Shown piece after piece: positions 56,350 to 64,000 of a stretch of DNA of 64,000 nucleotides. The notes under the pieces were generated by a model. It searched no databases, was not told the DNA's origin, and saw nothing but the letters and a program-made list of their open reading frames with translations. The stretch spans positions 160,016-224,015 of the forward strand of contig MNCI01006012.1 in assembly GCA_015680685.1 (NCBI GenBank). The letters run 5' to 3'. The DNA comes from Gnetum montanum. Taxonomy: Eukaryota; Streptophyta; Gnetopsida; Gnetales; Gnetaceae. Every line of letters starts with the position of its first letter. The stretch's first letter is position 1. Position numbers and translations under genes: made by a program.

Positions 56350-58990
56350 ATGGCTTCAAACAAAGACCAACAATCACCTACCAAGGAAACAAGAAGAAGT
56401 AGTGACAGGATCATTGATGAAGAAGAATCGGGGATGCCAATGAAGACAAGAATCACTTATGCTTACACTAATTTGTAACATCTAGACTTCACTTTCATCT
56501 TCCATTAGGAGAGACATGTGAGGCAACATAGTCCAGAGAATGCAACACTTAACATGCTCCAAACTACCTTCAAGGGAATGCATTTGGACTAGATCTAGGA
56601 AGGGTATCATGTGACTAAACACATGAAAAGATCCTACAAACCCACAAAGGAGGAGAAGAGATGCTACCATGAAGATTAAACATATACACAATAAAGGGAA
56701 GTAGGTCAACACTTCTGTTGTCATAGAAGAACTTCATGCTAATACATTCAATTCAAAGAAACTCCACCAACACCATGAGGAGCCTTCAAAGACACCTATC
56801 ATTATACTTGAAGAATTTGTCAAAGCTTAACTTCATTCAACTTTAGCAAAGACAAAAAAAGGGAGGCTATTGACTCTAGATATAAGAGAGACTCTAGGCC
56901 AAGGATTCTTGCTAAATCCTACAAAAATTATACAAGAGCAATGAAATGAGAACAAGTTGACACTATTCTCCTACCACCTCATCTGCCTCATCACGATCAT
57001 CAAAGGACTTTGACAAGAGATGACACAAGTATAGGGACTTTGATAGGGAGGAAAGGAGGACTCATTGTCTTCATGATAAATATTCAAGATACTCTGATAT
57101 AGAAGATGAAGAACATGAACAAAGAAGATAGAGAAATAGAAGAGAGGATCAAGAGAGATACAAACATAGAACGGGCCACTGCTACAACAAAGCATACAAA
57201 CCTAACCACGATGATGAACCCCTAATGGAAATGTGAAGCATGATAAATATCTAGGAAGCTATCTACATACCAATTGTGCATGTATGAGATAGTCGAATCA
57301 AATGACTAGACATGAACAATATGCTTAGATTTGTAGGTGGCTACAATGTTAATCCACAACATTACCTTCAAGCTTTCCAAGATGGCTATACCCTTCAAAA
57401 CATAGAGAGTGATTGGAAAAAATTGAAGGTATTTCCTAGAACATTGGTGAAGGAACCAAAGAGTTGGTATGGTCATTGAAATGTGAATCCATCAGATGCT
57501 AGAGTACCATGCTTGAAATCTTTAATGACAAATACTAGACATATTCACAAGTGTCAAAATTATGAAAAAAAATCTAGGGATGGAAGCAAGGGATTCATGA
57601 GACCTTTGATTTAGCAATGGATAAACATTATTCACTATTACACAGATGCCTAGGCCATAGATTTTTATCAATGGAATAGCTCATGCACATCATAGATGGA
57701 TTGCAAAGTAAGACTAGATAGACCCTTGGGGTTTACACCCAAGGAAGATTATCAGAATTGACCATCCATTACATTCAAAGGCTAATCGATCAAGTGGAAA
57801 AAGAGGAAGGTGAATGAAAAGGGAATTAGCTAAGGAGTACAACAAAGATCCATCCATCTAGAAGAGGAATGCATGAGTTTGTGAAGCACAAGAGGAAGAA
57901 ACTTTGGAGCAAGCCATTTAGCAAAAGACTCTACCTATTCAAAAATCAATTAATGATATAGCATCCAAGGTAGAAAGAGTTTGGGATTTAGTGGACAAGA
58001 AATTTGTGACAACTTTAAAGATCATGGAGGAAAAGACTGAATAAGCACTGAATAGGGGCAAATAAAATAAGAAGAAAAGAGATTATGAACAAGGTAGTTA
58101 CAAGTAAAAATCAAAAGTTATTACCATTGAAGTATACATTGGCCCCAATTTAGAGGAAAAGGATAGATGCAAGGTGTGCAAAAATAAACATCCTAAGGGA
58201 TCTTGTCCTCTTATGGACCACTTGCAAGAATATAGAGTATATGCACTCAATCCAAGCTTTTTCAAGAAGTAGGAACCTAGAAGACTTTCTTATCCTCAGG
58301 GAAATATCATGCAACCTTTTTAGCCAACCTATTATCCAAGAGGAGCTTACCCTCAACCATAAGAGCAATATCAATAGTAGTGGTAGCAACCACCGACATG
58401 GGCAATGCCATTTCCAAGGCAACAATATCCATATTGACAACCTGATCCTTATGGATACTATGTTCAATCTCACCAGCCAATGTAGTTATTCATAGCCCAC
58501 AATATTATCCACCAAAATACCATAGATTGATGCTTCTAAGAACAAATCTAAACTTTCACATGCATCCACCAACTGCAAATTCTTCAAAATAACATCCAAT
58601 TAATCATTTAGCACTAGTGCCACCACTTACCATGCAAGGTGAATTAACATCACAACCATAGCAAAGGAAAGTTGCAAGGGTAGTGAACGTACAAATAGAG
58701 GATCTTACCAGCAACACTAAGGGCCAAATAAAGAGGCATCCTTTCATAAGGACAAGTTTGAAAAAGGATGGTAGACTTAGAACTTCATCAAGACTAACTT
58801 CTCCTACAATAGATTCTCTTACCAAAGACAAGCTTCCATTATCTCCAAACACAAGAATTCAAATTGTTATGCTCATATAAATTGTCATTGACTAGATCAA
58901 GGTAGGGCCACTCGCAAAGAAGAGAATTGATCCAATAATTCCTCTAACTTATCTAGGAGTAGCTAGAAATGCATGGAGCCATACACATGT
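56350..58990 (+). pseudogene. gag and start of protease of G, heavily decayed
   Basis: Probable ATG 56350 (MASNKDQQSPTKETRRSSDR). The core is at about 57320-57480: FVGGYNVNPQHYLQAFQDGY, then DWKKLKVFPRTLVKEPKSWY, in another frame. A knuckle with all ligands, CKVCKNKHPKGSC, is at 58168-58206, followed by YRVYALNPSFFKK as in E. Near 58880-58970 the words IKVGPLAKK and VARNAW align with E just before its protease, but the DSG part is not found. Many stops and frame changes. Confidence 0.75.
58168..58206 (+). other. zinc knuckle with short spacing (G)
   Basis: CKVCKNKHPKGSC, C-x2-C-x3-H-x4-C. Confidence 0.8.
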
Positions 58991-60663
58991 AAATAATTCC
59001 ATGCATTACTGATGAAAGTAAGGGGTGCAACAGTGGACCAACACTTTAGAATGTTGACATTGTCACTACAATAGTCGATGATAGTGAAAACAAACATGTG
59101 CAAAAGAAAGAGAAGGAGCCATAAAACTAAAAAACACCTTGTGACAGCTAACTGAGAACCAAAAATTATTTAAGACATGCATGGAAACATTTGAACCACT
59201 TACTAATTCCAAATCCAAGAAAATGACTCCAAGTAAGGACCTAAACATGAAATTAATAAGTAATGATCATAAAAAAAAGGAAAAGAGAATAAAGACCTAA
59301 ACAATCAAAACTCATCTACCATTCAAATCACTTGGGATGATGAGTGAAGGGTTAAATAGATGGTATGTGAACCACTTAGAGTGTATAATCTAGGAGATCT
59401 AGGGAGCATCTTTTGAACACTCACCTATGAATACAGTCGCGGGGGAGATGCCTTATCCCAATTTGGGAATTACTAAGTTCTTTTCCATTTTTTTTACAAT
59501 TCTTTTTACTTTTCCTAATTCTTTGATATAATTTTTCCTTTTCTTTAATACTTTTCATTTCTTAAATATTTTACATTCTTTTACATTTTTCAATTCTTTT
59601 AACATTTCTCATTCTTTACACTTTTTCACAATTCTTACTATCTTTTCATTTCTTTTATACTTCATTTTAAACCCTTTGTAGGTAATTTTGAATACTAATA
59701 AGACACATTGAATAAAGGAAAGATGTAGTCTAATAAGATGAAGATTTCTCTATGTTATCAAGTCATTAGAGATTGATTATTCAAATAGTGAGCCCACATC
59801 ATCCACCCATCCATTCCATTAATAAGAGCTTCTTACCATGTTCATAATGATATTCTTTTCCATCATAGAACTAGGAATAAACTTGTGATCATTATTCCTA
59901 CATATAAAAGTGAAGAACCAAGAGGGGATGTAAAGGGTGTGGCATCAGAGGATTTGTGGATTCTTTTTGGATTACTATTATGAGTTCTATTATGTTGCTA
60001 AGGTTGTATTATATTCTTATAGATCTAACAAAAAATGGGAGTAAGAGTGAAATAAGTGCTACCTTAAAAGAGTTGGCATAAATAAAAAATAAAAGAGCAA
60101 AAAATAAATTTTTTGGATTCTTACTAGAAAGACATGTGACACATGCCTGAAGGTAGGTGACTTCTCAAAAATCTAAAAATAAAAAAAATAAAGTGCCATG
60201 AATAAAGAACCTTCCTTGGACAATAAACCAAGTGACAATACTCCTTGCAACATTGATAGTCTGAAAGTCGTAATTTCAAAAGACAAAATGATGTGATGTC
60301 ACTATAATATGGTTTGGACTTAGTTTGAATCTTGGACAGAAAGGCTAGTGTTTACTTTAACTATTAGTAAAATACAAGAATTCATTATGCCTATGGTAAG
60401 ACACCTCATTCCCAAATTTCTACAATCCCTTCTAATTCCATCTCATCTCACTATTTAAATAATCATAAATTATGATTTTAAGTAACATAGAGTTATTTTC
60501 CCAATTTGGCAGTACTAACATGTGTATTTTGCTAAATAGGAATATGTCACGTTCAAATCCTTAAGTGCCTAAGGATACTTTTAGGCATGGTTATACAAGG
60601 GCATTAAGGCTAGAGCTTTCTTTGAGGAGGACCCACTTATATAACTATTATTTCTTATAATTA
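58991..60663 (+). other. spacer of G with blocks shared with B, D and F
   Basis: T-rich tract 59450-59680, TCCATTCCATTAATAAGAG near 59810, GCCTGAAGGTAGGT at about 60145-60158, and the conserved block at 60584-60640. No convincing ORF. Confidence 0.65.
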
Positions 60664-61574
60664 TGATGAGTAGTTGAGGTACCCCTATGCCCAACCATAT
60701 GAATCGGAAAGCATTCATGGACAATCCAGTCGAATTCCATGAACTCTATAGTTTTTGGTACACTAGTGTTCTAAGAAGTGAACCTTGCCATAAGGTCATT
60801 TATTGTCCTCCCAATTACACTTGTGACTACAAGTGCATGGTTAAGTGTAATTGAGGCATATGATTTTTATTGTTTTATGTTTTATGATTTCTGGTGCCTA
60901 GAGTAGAGAGATGGAATAATTTAACAACTAATCTAATTTAATCACTTAATATTAGTCTTTAACTAATCCTAACATAAGTATATGATCCCACTTTTCGTAC
61001 ATGTCTTGAACCCATGTATCCACTACTAGGTTACGAAGCACTATGCTACTGGGTGCACAAATCAATAACACTACTAGGATTACCAAGGGAATATGTGTTT
61101 ATGCTTGAAGTGGTCATACTTATGTACTTAATCTATTTAGCTTAATTAATTAACTAATCACTCAAAGTCTAATTTATCTTAATTAATTCCATATTTCATT
61201 AAAATAATAAATGCATAAATAAATCATTAATCTATTCTACGTGCTACAAGGTTTGATCAAAAGACTCATCATTATTTCCGTATACACTAGTGTGGTTCAA
61301 GTACAATAGTGCTTGAATAAAGATCTGTATACTTTTTAACTCCTACTGTAGGCACTTAGAAAAATATTCTAACTTTCAAATGGACAAATTTCAAGATCTT
61401 TGATACTACTATGAATTTTTTCCCCATACATATTTGGAAGCTTGTATTTATAGTTTTTGCTACAGTACTACATCAATAGGGCCCTGTAGACATAGCAAAT
61501 GCTATGTTGATGTAGCCCTGTCGATGAGGCCACTTCAACAAGGGCTCATCAACATGACACTTTGATGCTCATCA
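60664..61574 (-). repeat. H: solo LTR
   Basis: Begins TGATGAGTAG and ends GCTCATCA, 911 bp, with the shared GAGGTACCCCTATG word near its minus-strand end. No primer site adjoins on the left and no polypurine block on the right, so it is a solo LTR. Flanks AATTA and ACTTG show no target-site duplication. TATA in sense at 61445-61452. Confidence 0.75.
61472..61553 (-). promoter_or_regulatory. phased hexamer array in LTR H
   Basis: ATCAAT 61472, GTAGAC 61486, GTTGAT 61506, GTCGAT 61520, TTCAAC 61534, ATCAAC 61548 (plus strand): steps 14, 20, 14, 14, 14, that is 14, 14, 14, 20, 14 in sense. TATA lies about 25 bp downstream. The core differs from GATATC. Confidence 0.8.
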
Positions 61575-62413
61575 ACTTGCCAAGCAATTCCACATCATCT
61601 TGAACCTTCCAAACATCAATAAACACTTCCGATATCATTTACACTATCTATTCCAAACATATGAATTCATTACCATTCTTACCTAGCTTATGAACTTTCA
61701 TAGCTCGAGATTCCTTCTTTATGAACTTCCAATGATGAATTTTGACACAAAAATAAGCATATTTTCATCATCCAAATCCTTTGACAAACCTTAAAACCTT
61801 CTAAACCTCCAAAAGAAATAATTTATCCATCAAACCCTTCTGAAAAATGAATTTTGTTAGGGTTTGATATCGAGTCACCTATAATGTCTTGTCCCTTGTT
61901 AAGGGTGGAAACAAATTGTAACAATATAATTAACCTTCAAATGAATGGAAGCCTCATTATGAGGAGTTATAATTATTCATGTATCCCTTGGAAATGGGTT
62001 TTACCTATGCCATTTAAGGCCAGGTTTGGAGGTCATGCCAACATGGAGTTGCAGAGCTTGGAAAGGCAAGTGATAGGAGCTGGGTGAAGTGGGACAAGAA
62101 GGGATTGATCACCCCTTTGGCTGGATAGCCTAGCCATGGTGGTAGTGCTAGATTTCCTCTAAGGCTTAAGTGGCATGGAAAGAAAACCTAGAGGGTATTA
62201 CGATACTTTCTCCCATTAATAATTTTTTTGTTTTTCTTTCCTATTTCACAGTACCAATTATTTATTTACTATTTAATTCATTTATTAAAGTATTATATGA
62301 TTTTTTTTCATATTACTTATGAATACGATGAATGCAATAAATTAAGCAATTGTGTTTTTATGACATTTGGGAACAAGATGTCATATTTGGTATTAAAGTA
62401 AACTATGATTCAG
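61575..62413. other. unassigned sequence
   Basis: AT-rich with a 77-codon open frame at 61854-62087 (+) that has no recognisable motif. Nothing else is supported. Confidence 0.4.
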
Positions 62414-62454
62414 NNNNNNNNNNNNNNNNNNNNNNNNNNNNNNNNNNNNNNNNN
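62414..62454. other. assembly gap, 41 N
   Basis: Run of N. Confidence 0.99.
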
Positions 62455-63930
62455 TGCTAGCCTATTGTACAATTTCTTGATGTACTTAGTAACACTCATT
62501 GCTTCAATCACTGATTCCTCTCTTTTGAGTTGGGTCTTCAATATCTCTATTTGAATTAATCAATCATCCATGTATTTTTGTCATTCCATCTCTTTTCTCT
62601 ACACAAACAAGACTAAAATTATGAGTTATGAACAAAAAGAAAAAAATGGAAGAGAAAAGAATAAGAGTTATTACTTGAAACTGATCATTGTCAATTTAAA
62701 GAAACCATTTACGAGTCTCCATATGGTGAGCTAAACAAGTTGCACTCTTTAATTCTTCTAAGATTTGCTCTATATCTTTGACAACTTCTAGAGCATTCTT
62801 AGGAATTGGATGCAAAGATGATGGAACTCTAGTATGTACCAAATCATAGTCTATCTTGAAGTTGCATGACTGAGACTCTTGTAAGCAATAAACATTCTTA
62901 CAAATAGAATAGGCTTTGTTATTAGAAATCCATTGAACTAGACGTCGAGGAAACAAAAGTTCTTATTTGATAGCCCCACTATTTGTCCCATTAAATAGGA
63001 AGAACATGAGATAGACAAAAATGGAACCACTAGAATAAACTCAAGAGTTGGTGTCGACACTTCTTGTGAAAACGTACCTGTTATAAGTGTCATAGAAAAA
63101 GAAGGAATGCTCAATGATCTAGATGAAGGAATGGGAGTTTGTTGAGAAGTGGCACCTACATCATCTTTATCCATCTCTTAGATAAAGTATCACTGCTGCA
63201 TAAACATCTGCAACATAAAAAGATCAAGATCATATAAGATACAAGAAAAGAAAAATGGAACTATTCAAACCTTCAAATAATTAAAACTTATCTTTGGTTC
63301 CTTTCCTTTATTTTGTTTTGTACTTTGTTGTTGAGTTTGCTGCTGGGGTTGTTATTGAGCTTGTGGTTGGGTTTGTTATTGGCTTTTTTGTACAACTACT
63401 GGGCTGCCAAAACCTTACCCAATACATTACCTCTGCAAGAAAAGAACAACAACAAGAAGAAGAATTTATTAGGAAAGTAAATAAGAAATTAAGAAAATTA
63501 TTATATATATATATACCTTGGGAGTGGTAAGTGTGATTTGTTCTTGTGACTGAACTCTCCTAAAGGTTGAAGCTCCTTGAATAGATGAAGTACCTTTAGC
63601 CTATGTAGTTTGAGCACCTTCTTTTGAAATCTATGGATCCTCAATCAGTTCATTCTGCATCCCATATTTCACTATTAATAAATACATGAATAAACATGAG
63701 AATAATAGAATATAAAAATACATAAACATATAAAATACTTTACTACTTTCTTCTTGATGTTTATCCTGTTGCAAAAATAATTGATCATTTTTGACATCCT
63801 AGATTTTACTCTTTATAATTCTATCTTCTTCAAGAAATTTAGGATGTAAACTAGAATTGTATTGGCTAAAGAGTTTGGTCAAAGGATTTTAATTAAGAAT
63901 TAAACACATGATCAAGGAAATGCAACATAT
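62455..63930 (-). other. possible exon-bearing gene or DNA-transposon remnant, unidentified
   Basis: Minus-strand coding-like islands: 62938-63174 (Ser/Thr-rich, ATSQQTPIPSSRSLSIPSF), 62696-62956 (KNALEVVKDIEQILEELKSA) and about 62455-62600 (an amphipathic IQIEILKTQLKREESVIEAM segment). The plus strand at 63294-63400 reads GTTGTT/TTGTT words, i.e. Gln/Asn-rich on the minus strand. The islands could be exons separated by short introns. I do not recognise the family; a plant transposase C-terminus is only a guess. Confidence 0.35.
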
Positions 63931-64000
63931 GGTATATGGTTTATTAGAATTTTTTTGGTGGTAGTAGCTCCACTCATGGCATTATACAAAGTAGAAAAAC

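Larger units (their letters stand above)
55304..60663 (+). mobile_element. G: truncated LTR retrotransposon (gag/protease type)
   Basis: 5' LTR 55304-56211, degenerate tRNA-Asp primer site, gag to about 58990 with an IKVGPLAKK word shared with E ahead of the protease, then spacer blocks like those of B, D and F. It breaks off at 60663 against solo LTR H; no ORF2 and no 3' LTR of its own were found. Confidence 0.85.

Noticed and set aside
60664-61574. H as the missing 3' LTR of G
   Set aside because: It is in the opposite orientation to G and its hexamer vocabulary differs.

Overview
This window is nuclear DNA of a land plant, probably a seed plant with a large repeat-rich genome; the species cannot be named from the sequence. 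The evidence is a eukaryotic tRNA-Val(AAC) gene, an intron-containing plant-type MHF1/CENP-S histone-fold gene, and dense nested Ty3/gypsy LTR retrotransposons whose primer-binding sites match plant tRNA-Asp. Most of the short open frames are shadows or shreds of decayed retroelement genes.

Layout. (1) 1-5750 (-): old pol-bearing gypsy remnant C1 (gag, protease, an extra RNase H, RT, RNase H, integrase). (2) 7003-16195 (-): element F, two 884-bp LTRs, gag and a long second ORF (ORF2), no pol. (3) 16196-19180: AT-rich, degenerate repeats. (4) 19181-21110 plus 29552-30243 (-): gypsy remnant C2, split by element B (21111-29551, +, TSD TCTTT), which carries gag and ORF2. (5) 30244-31713: host-type DNA with a damaged tRNA-Val copy and a copy of the MHF1 upstream region. 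(6) 31714-50137: a second copy of the block that starts in C2, split by element D (32273-40953, +, TSD TGGGG; gag and ORF2) and element E (42199-49383, -; gag and protease). (7) 49947-50020: intact-looking tRNA-Val, divergent from MHF1 (coding parts seen between 50167 and 52433, one exon probably lost in an N gap). (8) 55304-60663 (+): truncated gag/protease element G. (9) 60664-61574 (-): solo LTR H. (10) 61575-64000: unidentified, possibly exon-bearing sequence on the minus strand.

Elements B, D, E, F, G and H form one superfamily: LTRs begin TGATGA and end TCATCA, the primer site is tRNA-Asp-like, and in the five where gag survives in part there is no RT, RNase H or integrase. They would need enzymes from a partner. 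B, D and F encode gag, a conserved spacer of about 1.9 kb, and a coiled-coil-rich ORF2 of about 910 codons; E and G encode gag and protease.

The most striking signal is in the LTR promoters. A short U3 holds palindrome-like hexamers at a fixed grammar: first hexamer 26 bp from the LTR start, steps of 14, 14, 14, 18-20 and 14 bp, then a TATA box about 24 bp on. The hexamer differs between families (GATATC in B, D, G; GAYRTC-like in F; GTTGAT/ATCAAC in H) while the spacing is kept. A related 14-bp-phased array plus TATA lies inside B and F ahead of ORF2. A tandem duplication of about 2.4 kb, older than B, D and E, copied the tRNA gene and the MHF1 upstream region. Several tandem duplications around single Ns look like assembly joins.
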